Below, in pieces: positions 7,720-14,953 of a stretch of 25,896 nt of DNA. The notes beneath the pieces were generated by a model, which ran no database searches, was not told the origin of the DNA, and saw nothing but the letters and a program-made list of their open reading frames with translations. The DNA comes from a virus. Position numbers and translations under genes: made by a program. The stretch spans positions 1-25,896 of IMG/VR virus record IMGVR_UViG_3300017748_000118; one strand, given 5' to 3'. The first letter of the stretch is position 1. Each line of letters opens with the position of its first letter.

Positions 7720-9176
7720 TAACGCATTCCTAATGCATTTACTTCAAAATCTAATCCCTGTAATTCATTCCAACTGCCTGTAATATTTATTTTTGCCCTG
7801 TGATATTTTCCTCTAGATCTTATAGGTGCAAAGCCTACAGAATTAACACTGGAAGCAGTTGTAAAACTTACACTGTCTTGCGTATTATCTCTAGATGCAA
7901 CGCTTACTGTAGGTGTTCCGCCACTATGAATAGGAAATACTTTATTAACCATTGTGTGCTTACCTTTCGACAATTCCTGTTCTGCCGATATAATTTCACC
8001 TGCTAAAGTTGCACCGCCAAAAGTCTGTATCTTTTTATCTTTTACCGCGCCAAAGAAATATGAACCGCCTTTATAAACTGCGCTATCTAATGACGATGGA
8101 AGCGCATCAATACTGGATGAAATGTTATCTAACTGTTCTAATGTGTAGCCTGTAGAAAAAAGCGGTACTAATAAATCACAAGCTACTTCCAAGTAAGACC
8201 ATTTATCAACAGCATAATTATAAACCAATATTTTATCTGGCGTACTGGTTGTAGAATCATTGCTTGTAAAAGACCATAAAACTATCTGGTTTTGCGGATC
8301 TGAAGCGCAGGTTAAATCTTCTTTATAAGCCACATTAAATTGCTCATAAAACCATCTATTAACTCTTTCTGCGCCAATATTTTTAGAGCCATTACCATCA
8401 AACATATAAAAGCCATCATCTGATAAATAAAACACATTATTTCCAATGGCTGTTACAGAACCATCTACTGCACAACCTCTTTGAGTTTCAACAGCATCAA
8501 ATTGCCAGACTAATGGTGAACCAACAAAAGTACATCTAAATATTCCACGCTCACAAAGTATTGTTCCATATTCACCGCCTACAATACCCTGCACTTTTCC
8601 ATAGCCGTAAAGATCTTGAAAATCAGATAATGTTGTAGCAGATACTGCCCAAGAAGTATCATTACCTAAACCAGACCATCTAACCCTGTTTGATACATTC
8701 CCATCAACGCCATCATTCGTATTGCCTACCATGACAAAATCCCTGATAGTCGCAATGTATTTTGCTTTTGGAGCATCTGCTGATAAATCAGAATAAAGTC
8801 CAGAAGCGTTAGAAGTTATTTTTTGAATATTATCATTATAATTTGTAGCAATTACTCTTTCACCAAATTGCGTAAATCGCCATTTATTTCCTGTGCCAGT
8901 TGAATATCCACCAGATTTAGATATATCTGTTAATGAACTATCAGCAGAATTAAACTTATAAATTTTGCCACTATCTCCTGCATAAATAGCTGTATTATCA
9001 TCAAAATCTTTTGAAGCGTATGCACCTAATATTTTATTAGTTGCTACACCAGAGTAAGGTGAAAGACCATTAAAAGATCTATAACCATCAGCGGAAGGAA
9101 TGCAATTTTTTGCCTGTATAACGCCTTTGTTTGCTGTTTCTGGTTGATCTGGCAACCATTGACCAAAACTTATCAT
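7719..9176 (-). CDS. Tail nozzle/hub-like beta-propeller protein
   Basis: 485 residues from ATG 9176, which overlaps the upstream stop (ATGA); the longer reading from 9188 lacks support. The start MISFGQWLPDQPETANKGVI and following IPSADGYRSFNGLSPYSG are typical of podovirus tail tube/nozzle proteins (T7 gp12, P22 gp10 functional analogs), which begin with a short proline-rich arm and continue as a beta-propeller. Blade-like repeats are visible: AIYAGDSGKIYKFN, NKWRFTQFGERVIATNYND, NNVFYLSDDGFYMFDGNG, DKILVYNYAVDKWSYLE. The C-terminal 100 residues form another beta domain. It would form the distal end of the short tail, through which DNA leaves. Confidence 0.75.
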   Translation of the reverse strand: MISFGQWLPDQPETANKGVIQAKNCIPSADGYRSFNGLSPYSGVATNKILGAYASKDFDDNTAIYAGDSGKIYKFNSADSSLTDISKSGGYSTGTGNKWRFTQFGERVIATNYNDNIQKITSNASGLYSDLSADAPKAKYIATIRDFVMVGNTNDGVDGNVSNRVRWSGLGNDTSWAVSATTLSDFQDLYGYGKVQGIVGGEYGTILCERGIFRCTFVGSPLVWQFDAVETQRGCAVDGSVTAIGNNVFYLSDDGFYMFDGNGSKNIGAERVNRWFYEQFNVAYKEDLTCASDPQNQIVLWSFTSNDSTTSTPDKILVYNYAVDKWSYLEVACDLLVPLFSTGYTLEQLDNISSSIDALPSSLDSAVYKGGSYFFGAVKDKKIQTFGGATLAGEIISAEQELSKGKHTMVNKVFPIHSGGTPTVSVASRDNTQDSVSFTTASSVNSVGFAPIRSRGKYHRAKINITGSWNELQGLDFEVNALGMR

Positions 9177-9877
9177 TGCACACCCCAATTTTCATTATTT
9201 TGCGCCTGATTATTCCATGATGGATTAGCAGGGTTGTTATTTGTCCAACTAACTGAATTGTCAGTTGTATTTGTCCAAGTGACAGCGTTATCTGTGCTGT
9301 CTGTCCATGTAACATTTGTGTCAGTTACATCTATCCATTTTTCACCTAAAACTTCAGATACAGATGTGCAAATAGCATTGCCATTAAGTGAAGCTGAACC
9401 TAAAGTAATTATAGGTGATAAAGATGTAGCTGTTGCAGTTCCATTTGCTGTTAAAAGAACTCTAATTTCAATTTGATTAAGACTTGTACTTGCATCGCCT
9501 GTAATAGATGTACTTGCATTTAAAACTTTTAAAGCATTATTTGATGTACTTGCATCTCCAGTGACACTTCCAACACCAGTAAAGATACCAAATGCATTAT
9601 TTGTTGTACTTGCATCACCTGTAATAGATGCAGTCGCATTTCTTATTCTAACAAAACCATCAGCAATAGTTGCGCTTGCGCTTACAGATGCACCGCCAAA
9701 TAAAACCCTGATTGCTTCACAGCTTGTACTTGCATCGCCTGATATTGATGCACTTGTAATTAATACCTTTAAAGCATTATTAGTAACACTGGCATCACCT
9801 GATAAACTTGCACTAGCCGTTATTTGAACAAAGCCAGTTGCAATTGGCTTTTCACCTAAACTAAATACAGAAAGCAT
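9173..9877 (-). CDS. Repetitive beta-rich virion protein
   Basis: 234 residues made of internal repeats. The N-terminal ~160 residues contain about seven imperfect copies of a ~24-residue unit with core (A/S)SITGDASTSNNALKVL, a pattern typical of beta-solenoid fibers or receptor-interacting virion proteins. Residues ~185-215 hold a second, shorter repeat (VTWTDSTDNAVTWTNTTDNS), a Trp/Thr/Asn-rich ~10-mer that resembles beta-strand stacks of fiber tips. It is coupled to the nozzle gene by ATGA. The product could be an adaptor or fiber on the tail; I do not recognise a named family. The repeats at DNA level make copy-number change by recombination plausible. Confidence 0.65.
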   Translation of the reverse strand: MLSVFSLGEKPIATGFVQITASASLSGDASVTNNALKVLITSASISGDASTSCEAIRVLFGGASVSASATIADGFVRIRNATASITGDASTTNNAFGIFTGVGSVTGDASTSNNALKVLNASTSITGDASTSLNQIEIRVLLTANGTATATSLSPIITLGSASLNGNAICTSVSEVLGEKWIDVTDTNVTWTDSTDNAVTWTNTTDNSVSWTNNNPANPSWNNQAQNNENWGVQ

Positions 9878-9879
9878 TT

Positions 9880-10185
9880 TTAACTCGGCTTAGTTGGAAA
9901 TGTCACATTATCTAAATCTTCAGCTTTTGTAATATCTCTTAAATCTTGCCTATACTTTCTCCAAGCAGTCGCATCGCCACCATTGTCAACGAGAGTGTTT
10001 ATTTTATGGTCAGCTTCTAATAAGAGTGGCTCTCTTTGCATTCTAATTAAATCTAGTTTTTGTTGTTTTTCTAATTCTGGAAGTGCATCATTATGCTCTT
10101 TGGTTTTTTTATTTTCTTCAGCTTCTTCTTCATCAGTTAAACTAACTTCTTGTACACCATTTATTCCTATAACTGCTTTTTTCAT
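9880..10185 (-). CDS. Tail assembly chaperone-like protein
   Basis: 101 residues, acidic in the middle (EEEAEENKKTKEHND), followed by LIRMQREPLLLEADHKINTLVDNGGDATAWRKYRQDLRDI and a Pro-ending tail (VTFPTKPS). The pattern RxPLLxEADxxxN...WRxYRQxLRDIT...PxKP is a hallmark of phage tail-fiber assembly chaperones (the gp38/DUF4376/XkdW type), which lie immediately downstream of the fiber gene, as here after the 694-residue fiber. Short 3-4 base gaps to both neighbours. Role: folding or attachment of the fiber. Confidence 0.7.
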   Translation of the reverse strand: MKKAVIGINGVQEVSLTDEEEAEENKKTKEHNDALPELEKQQKLDLIRMQREPLLLEADHKINTLVDNGGDATAWRKYRQDLRDITKAEDLDNVTFPTKPS

Positions 10186-10188
10186 AAT

Positions 10189-12273
10189 TTAAACAACCCC
10201 AAAAACTCTGTAATCTGCACTGGCAATATTTCCTGAACTTAGATAAAAAGTAAAATAATTAAGAGGAACATCTCTAGCATCGCTCCAATACAACATACCC
10301 TGAAATTGAGTAAGAGATTGCCACATTGGGTAACCACCAAAGTTCATACCTTCAGCAAGTAAAAGTTTGTAACAAGTTGTGCTACTTGCATTTGGTAACA
10401 TAATATTGAAAAATGCATTCTCACCATTTGCATTGCCAAATTTATTATAGGTATTAGCATTTAAAACTATCTGAGTATTACTTGAACTAGTTGTTGCAGT
10501 CATACCTGAGTTATAGGTAGCATTATAATACCCACCAACCCAGTCACCTCTGTAGCGATAATTACTTACAGTAGTTGGTGAGTTATTAATTCCAAACTTA
10601 ATATAACCTGAGGTATTATCAGTAGCTGACTTCAAATTTCTTAATTCTATTCTGTACCCAATAAAATCAGTTGTTATAATTGTATTGTTAAAATCTATTG
10701 ATGCTACATCACTAACACTACCACTAGCGATTAGTAATTCGCCTACAGTACCACTGGCATTAGGTAGTTTGATAGTCCTGTCGGATGTTGGGTCTACAAC
10801 ATCTAAAAATGTTTCATTAAAATCGTTAGTAGCACCTTCAAACATGATAGTTTTTCCAGCTCGTAATTTTAATCCACCGCTATTAATAAATACATCTTCA
10901 CTTCCACTTGCACTTACAGATAAATTTCCAGTTACATTTACGCCATTTGTGTTTATTCTTAACCTTTCATCAGTTCTGCTAAATGAATCGTCTACTGCAC
11001 CAGAAGTTGTAGTTGAAAATGATATAGCAGTTGGATTAGCAGTAGCAGTAAAATCGGCTTCTGCTACGAATTGAATCATTGCACCATATTCATCTGCATC
11101 ACCACCATCTGTATCACCAGTAGCTTTAGCACGAATCGTTCCTAGTGGTTCAGTGGCTTGTACACTAGTGTCACCTTTTTTAGAAAGGTTTAGTGTGCCA
11201 CTCCTTGCACCTGTACCAGATATGTCTATAGAACCCATTGATAATATTGTTTGATAACTTGAAGTGCCAGTGCCATCAAGACCTGCACCTATTTTAAGAT
11301 GAGCAAGACCTGCACTACCTATATTTAAACTACTTTTACCCCCTGCCAGTGAAGTAAAACGAAAATATTCTTCTGTATTTCCAGTGCCAGTTCCATTTCC
11401 ATTAATAACTGGTAAATGTATTCCCATGCTAGTGCTATTATGAGTATTATCAAAATCTTCATTAGCATCCACAGTTAATTTAGCTAACACATTATCTGCT
11501 ACACCATCATCAGATTCTTCTGGTGCTTGAAATTCTAATTCACCTATTGTATCGCCATTGGCTATAGCAGTTTTTTGATTATGTAATTCAACAATAGGGT
11601 GTGAAGTAGTAAAACCTTGTACAGTTAATTTTGGGTTAACAATTACCTGAGTGTTTTTTATTAATAATGGTACAAGATCAGGTGCAGGATCACTTAAAAA
11701 ATTACCCTTAACAATAAATTCAAATTGAGTGTATACACTGTGTCCAAGAATCTCACCTAAATCGTAATTATGTACACTTGTTTTTATTCTAGCTATTTTA
11801 TCATTTACTGGCGCTCCATCAGCTTCGTCTGGTGCTTGAAAATGTATTTCACCTAAAGTGTCACCATCTAAAACAGTAGTGTCAGAAGTTTGTAATGTTA
11901 ATATTGCACCATCAGGAGATTTAATAACGGCATCATTATTTTCATCTTTAAAAATTAATTTATCAGATGGAAGTGTGCAGAAAATATCTTTAGCACTTGT
12001 ATCCGCCCAATTTACAGCTTGGTCAGTTGTCGAATTTGCTACATCTTTAGCTTGCAATATTGTAGTTCTTGCCAAAGTGTCAGGAGATGCATCAGTAAAA
12101 GTGCCTATGCCAATCTCAAAACTTGTTCCATCAGTACAGCAATAATAAGTGGTATTGCCAGTGCCAATTTCTAAAAAACCCTCAAAGCCAGTTGTTGCGC
12201 CACCTAATTGATAGGTAGCAGTTCCGCTTGTACTTGTAGTTTCTCGAACCCTATCTTTTATTATTAAAGCCAT
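10189..12273 (-). CDS. Large tail fiber / tailspike protein
   Basis: 694 residues. The N-terminal ~110 residues, starting MALIIKDRVRETTSTSGTA and running through GFEGFLEIGTGNTTYYCCTDG, EIGIGTFTDASPDTLARTTIL and FCTLPSDKL, match a virion-attachment domain that I recall from fibers of many marine podoviruses. The middle holds repeating modules such as GDTLGEIHFQAPDEADG / GDTIGELEFQAPEESDD / EPLGTIRAKATGDTDGGDA that look like tandem beta-shaft repeats. The C-terminal ~150 residues (from ~SVSDVASIDFNN) form a different, Tyr/Trp/Asn-rich beta domain likely to bind the receptor. No glycoside hydrolase motif is evident. Followed directly by the chaperone-like gene. Confidence 0.82.
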   Translation of the reverse strand: MALIIKDRVRETTSTSGTATYQLGGATTGFEGFLEIGTGNTTYYCCTDGTSFEIGIGTFTDASPDTLARTTILQAKDVANSTTDQAVNWADTSAKDIFCTLPSDKLIFKDENNDAVIKSPDGAILTLQTSDTTVLDGDTLGEIHFQAPDEADGAPVNDKIARIKTSVHNYDLGEILGHSVYTQFEFIVKGNFLSDPAPDLVPLLIKNTQVIVNPKLTVQGFTTSHPIVELHNQKTAIANGDTIGELEFQAPEESDDGVADNVLAKLTVDANEDFDNTHNSTSMGIHLPVINGNGTGTGNTEEYFRFTSLAGGKSSLNIGSAGLAHLKIGAGLDGTGTSSYQTILSMGSIDISGTGARSGTLNLSKKGDTSVQATEPLGTIRAKATGDTDGGDADEYGAMIQFVAEADFTATANPTAISFSTTTSGAVDDSFSRTDERLRINTNGVNVTGNLSVSASGSEDVFINSGGLKLRAGKTIMFEGATNDFNETFLDVVDPTSDRTIKLPNASGTVGELLIASGSVSDVASIDFNNTIITTDFIGYRIELRNLKSATDNTSGYIKFGINNSPTTVSNYRYRGDWVGGYYNATYNSGMTATTSSSNTQIVLNANTYNKFGNANGENAFFNIMLPNASSTTCYKLLLAEGMNFGGYPMWQSLTQFQGMLYWSDARDVPLNYFTFYLSSGNIASADYRVFGVV

Positions 12274-12277
12274 AAAA

Positions 12278-12661
12278 TTATGATTCTGTAACTGTTAAAC
12301 CTGTTGCGCTAATTTTTAATGTGTCTGTGTCTGCTATCGTCTTGCTCGCTGTTAATGCGCCATGATAAAGTAAATTTCCACTTGAAACTGCATCAAAAAT
12401 TCCAAAGTGTGTACAAGTACCAAAAGCACCACCAGAAGCTGTAAATTCGATTGCGCTTGAATTGCTTGTACTGCCACCAGATGCAGAACTAAATGTTGCT
12501 ACCTTTCTTGTGTAACCACTCCCAGATACTTCTGTGCCAGATCCTGCATCAGTCGGATCACTTGTAAATAATCCAACATAAACATTAGATGGCGCACTTG
12601 TTGATGAAGTACCTAAAAAATGATCAAGCACTTTTAATTCTAAATAATTTGATTTTGCCAT
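12278..12661 (-). CDS. Phage head/tail fiber-like or decoration protein
   Basis: 127 residues. MAKSNYLELKVLDHFLGTSS, NVYVGLFTSDPTDAGSGTEV, GYTRKVATF, CTHFGIFDAVSSGNLLYHGAL and ISATGLTV reproduce, in order, the signature of a widespread phage protein family (NYLExxxLDxxxG...LYVGLFTxxPTDxG...Y.R......G..THFGIFDAxxxGNLLxxG). Members are variously called capsid fiber, decoration or tail fiber proteins. The Shine-Dalgarno (GAGGT) lies in the last codons of the upstream gene. It lies between the head-tail adaptor and the large fiber, consistent with a virion surface protein. The exact role is unsettled. Confidence 0.75.
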   Translation of the reverse strand: MAKSNYLELKVLDHFLGTSSTSAPSNVYVGLFTSDPTDAGSGTEVSGSGYTRKVATFSSASGGSTSNSSAIEFTASGGAFGTCTHFGIFDAVSSGNLLYHGALTASKTIADTDTLKISATGLTVTES

Positions 12662-12664
12662 TTT

Positions 12665-13303
12665 TTACCTCAATGTAATTTGTCTTTGATATGAAGAACG
12701 CATTTGCAAACGCCCCTGAGAATAAGTTGAACGCTGTTCATCGTAGCGCACACTTTCTAACGCAGTATTAAATTTTGTGTTGTAAAGTTGAGCGTTAGCC
12801 GTATCCAATAAATAATCATAGGCACTATTTAAAGCACCATATAAATAAATATCAGGACTTCTGATTAACAATGTTGTTGAAGTGTTTGCATCGCTCAAAG
12901 CATCGACATTGCCAATATAAATAATCTCCGCTGTCATTGCAGAATCTGGTTTTGGTCTTATTTTAATTTCCTGCCCAACAATAGAGTATGAAGCAGGCGT
13001 TCCAGAAGCATTAGAAGAATATTCTTGATCAAGCATATCAGGTGATAAATATGTTAGCGTTACAATAGGCGTTTGATTTAATTTTACGCTTCTAATCTGC
13101 CTTAAATCGCTAGGAAGTGATACATACTCATTGCCTGACGTTAGTGATGCTGTAGCACGTTTTTCCTGCTCCCTTGTTTCTAGTTCGCGGTTTATGCGTG
13201 CTTCTGCCAACTCAATAAACTCTGGTATTCTGGTTGTTAAGTCATCTCTTGCCAAAAAATTAGCAACAGCCGTTTTAAGTTCTGAATATGTGTTTATACT
13301 CAT
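12665..13303 (-). CDS. Head-tail adaptor protein (phage adaptor family)
   Basis: 212 residues. The N-terminal helices (YSELKTAVANFLARDDLTTRIPEFIELAEARINRELETREQE) and the following YVSLPSDLRQIRSVKLN, then YLSPDMLDQEY and QEIKIRPKPDSAMTAEIIYI, fit the phage adaptor family found below the portal in SU10- and P22-like podoviruses. It would form the dodecameric ring joining portal to tail nozzle. The C-terminal arm is Arg/Gln rich (SYQRQITLR), as expected for an extended tail inserted between subunits. Its ATG overlaps the upstream stop (ATGA). Confidence 0.8.
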   Translation of the reverse strand: MSINTYSELKTAVANFLARDDLTTRIPEFIELAEARINRELETREQEKRATASLTSGNEYVSLPSDLRQIRSVKLNQTPIVTLTYLSPDMLDQEYSSNASGTPASYSIVGQEIKIRPKPDSAMTAEIIYIGNVDALSDANTSTTLLIRSPDIYLYGALNSAYDYLLDTANAQLYNTKFNTALESVRYDEQRSTYSQGRLQMRSSYQRQITLR

Positions 13304-13626
13304 ACCAATCTTCCGCCACTTGTTCTAAAATATTTATTGTCAGGATCTTGAAGCCATTTTTTCCAATCTCTTGGATTATCTTTAGGATTTCCAAATTTTT
13401 GTAATAATTCAAAATATAATGGCATAGGTATCTCAGCAATTTTTTGCTTATGCTTTTGAGTGTTGCCTATTAATTGATTTGGCTTCCATTCAGCTTCTTC
13501 TCTTTTTGCGCCACTTAATACAGGATCTATATTAACTTCTGTTTGAATGCCTAAACCATCCGCATCATCAGTTAAGTATGTTTTTTTGCCTGTAAGTGGA
13601 TCTGAAGATAATAACTTTTTACCCAT
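13300..13626 (-). CDS. Conserved small protein after major capsid gene
   Basis: 108 residues: GKKLLSSDPLTGKKTYLTDDADG then a C-terminal motif IPMPLYFELLQKFGNPKDNPRDWKKWLQDPDNKYFRTSGGRLV. The C-terminal signature (PMPLYxELxxKFGxPxxNxxxWxxWLxDPDNxxFRTSGGR) is, as I recall, conserved in many podoviruses at exactly this place between capsid and adaptor genes, but without a known function. A head-completion or virion-associated role is inferred from context. A Shine-Dalgarno (AAGGA, 7 bases upstream) supports the start. It lies downstream of a strong hairpin after the capsid gene, so its level may be lower than that of the capsid. Confidence 0.72.
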   Translation of the reverse strand: MGKKLLSSDPLTGKKTYLTDDADGLGIQTEVNIDPVLSGAKREEAEWKPNQLIGNTQKHKQKIAEIPMPLYFELLQKFGNPKDNPRDWKKWLQDPDNKYFRTSGGRLV

Positions 13627-13690
13627 TATAAAATCCTTAAATCTAGTTGGTGGGGGATAAAAATGACACCCCTGTTAAAAATACCCCCCA

Positions 13691-13718
13691 TAAAAGAGGG
13701 CGGATAAACCGCCCCCTT
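13691..13718 (-). terminator. Hairpin terminator after the major capsid gene
   Basis: On the minus strand a 10-bp stem (AAGGGGGCGG / CCGCCCUCUU, one G-U pair) closes a 5-base loop (UUUAU); U-rich bases overlap the 3' arm and continue as UUAU. It begins 12 bases after the capsid stop. The plus strand also forms the stem, followed by TTATTTTTAG, so it may act in both directions. The GC-rich stem stands out from the AT-rich surroundings. The likely role is to stop or partly stop transcription after the highly expressed capsid gene. Confidence 0.75.
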
Positions 13719-13729
13719 ATTTTTAGTAT

Positions 13730-14361
13730 CTACGATGTAGATAGATCAAAAACAGCACCATGTGCTTTAGGTGCTTTGATAATCAAACACCACTCAGAAA
13801 GAATTGCAAATTTAGTCGCATCGCCTGTTGGAGCAATGTCTACAGTTTGCATCATACGATTCGGAAGATGTCCGATTGAGTAATAATCAGAATCAACTAA
13901 GAAAATTTCAGAGTTGTTTGCTGATCTATCAACAACGGCTGATAATTCACCAAAGTCTGTGAGGTATATAGAAGCTGAACCTATAATGCTCATTTCTTTA
14001 GCTGAAGTCATATGCAATTCATTGGATACGACTGAGCCAGAAGAAAGATCACTAAAAGCGACTTTATTACTTGGACTTAGAACAAGCATATCTGGCTTGC
14101 CACCATCATCAAATGCTGACTTCATAGCATTGTCGATAAGTGCTAAAGATAACGCTCTATCATTACCAGATAAAGTAGCTGTATCAGAACCATCACCAGT
14201 AGCAACTGCTGAAGTTGTTCCTGCTGTTGAAAAATCAGCGTTAGTAATCCAAGTGATTAAACTTGCTGTCTTTCTAGGATCTGAAGCAGATCTTGCAGTG
14301 TTAGAATAAAGATACTTATTTATATCTCTACGCTGTTCAAGTCCTTTTATTACTTTCACAT
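13730..14361 (-). CDS. Major capsid protein, exon 2 (C-terminal two thirds)
   Basis: Second exon of an intron-split gene. Joined after the predicted splice (exon 1 ends ...GAA ACT GCG T; exon 2 begins AT GTG AAA), it continues as ETAYVKVIKGLEQRRDINKY in one frame, giving 954 bases, 317 residues plus stop. The sequence SNTARSASDPRKTASLITWI and the terminal domain (LVLSPSNKVAFSDL, SIYLTDFGELSAVVDR, NSEIFLVDSDYYSIGHL, GDATKFAILSEWCLI) match the SU10-like DUF5309 capsid family with the HK97 fold. Alone, the frame could be mistaken for a 209-residue gene starting at a GTG (14359), but that start has no ribosome site and lacks the N-arm of the fold. Confidence 0.9.
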
Positions 14362-14609
14362 CATTTGTATTCGCCTTAGTTCGCTAAACTAAAACCGATC
14401 TTACGATCTGCTATATATTACTATATAGATTAGACTATATCACATCCGCTAATTGCGGATTGGTGCGCTTCCACTAGGCTTCTAGTGTACTCCTTTCGGA
14501 TAGTCGTTGCTCCTTCCTTTTTCAAGGCTTGGATCAGGATTATCCCCAACATCATTTGGTAGGACTTCCCCTGAGTTCACACCATTTATACTGCGCTAGT
14601 GTAAAGTTA
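14362..14609 (-). ncRNA. Group I intron (IA-like, ORF-less, 248 nt) in the major capsid gene
   Basis: A full group I core can be paired by hand on the minus strand. P1: exon ACUGCGU (14616-14610) with guide GCGCAGU (14596-14590), giving the required U-G pair at the 5' splice site. P3: UGGUGUG (14584-14578) with CGCACCA (14467-14461). P4: UCAGG/CCUGA. P5: CC..CCAA/UUGGGG. P6a: CCUU-GAAA-AAGG. P7: GACUAU (14505-14500) with AUAGUC (14438-14433). P7.1 (CC-GAAA-GG) and P7.2 (CACUAG/CUAGUG) lie between P7 and P3', as in IA introns. P8: AUCCGC/GCGGAU. P9: CUAUAUA-GUAA-UAUAUAG, followed by P9.1 and P9.2. Terminal omega-G is 14362. CGACTATCC and GATATAGTCT also occur in the phage T4 td intron. No homing endonuclease is encoded. 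Confidence 0.95.
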
Positions 14610-14931
14610 ACGCAGTTTCTTTATCTCTACCTGCTTTGTCCACCACATCGAGTGTACCAGAAATTGATCCTGCATTAGCAGAAATCTGGCAGTAATTGCC
14701 AAGTCTGGTTGTTGCAGTTGGGTTAACATAACTGTAATCAGCACCTTCATTCTGGTAGTTCGTTGCACTAGCACTTGCTAATTCTTGAACTTGCCATTCA
14801 TGGAATACGCCTTTTACGACTTCCTTTTTTGCATTTGAAAAAAGAGGTGTTTCTGATGGATCAATTTTTGAAATAATATTTGAAAGATCCTCACGCTCAC
14901 CGATAGCGTTTGCGGTCTTGTAAGTTGCCAT
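14610..14931 (-). CDS. Major capsid protein, exon 1 (N-terminal third)
   Basis: First exon, 107 full codons plus one base. The start has a strong Shine-Dalgarno (AAGGAG, 10 bases before the ATG). MATYKTANAIGEREDLSNII, the ETPLFSNAKKE segment, TATTRLGNYCQISA and GTLDVVDKAGRDKE match the N-terminal half of the SU10-like DUF5309 capsid family; VDKAGR is followed in relatives (from memory) by a helix with the spacing E-x2-Y-x7-E-x2-RD. Splicing restores that spacing exactly. Without splicing, translation would run four residues into the intron (TLH after Leu) and stop at a TAG, giving a 111-residue useless fragment. Expression of capsid, the most abundant virion protein, therefore depends on self-splicing. 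Confidence 0.92.
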
Positions 14932-14953
14932 TATAATATCTCCTTATTAATAG

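Noticed and set aside
10685-11074. 129-codon plus-strand open frame inside the large fiber gene
   Set aside because: No Shine-Dalgarno or promoter; composition mirrors the fiber repeats on the other strand.
13914-14309. 131-codon plus-strand open frame opposite capsid exon 2
   Set aside because: Antisense to a confident capsid exon, no start signals, and its low-complexity residues are complements of the capsid codons.
14357-14359. GTG at 14359 as an independent start of a 209-residue capsid-like gene
   Set aside because: No ribosome site, the product would lack the N-arm of the capsid fold, and the intron explains the split fully.
14359-14359. Alternative 3' splice site with omega-G at 14359
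   Set aside because: It also gives an open frame (ETALKVIK), but the junction is one residue short of the remembered family spacing between DKAGR and RRD; 14362 fits.
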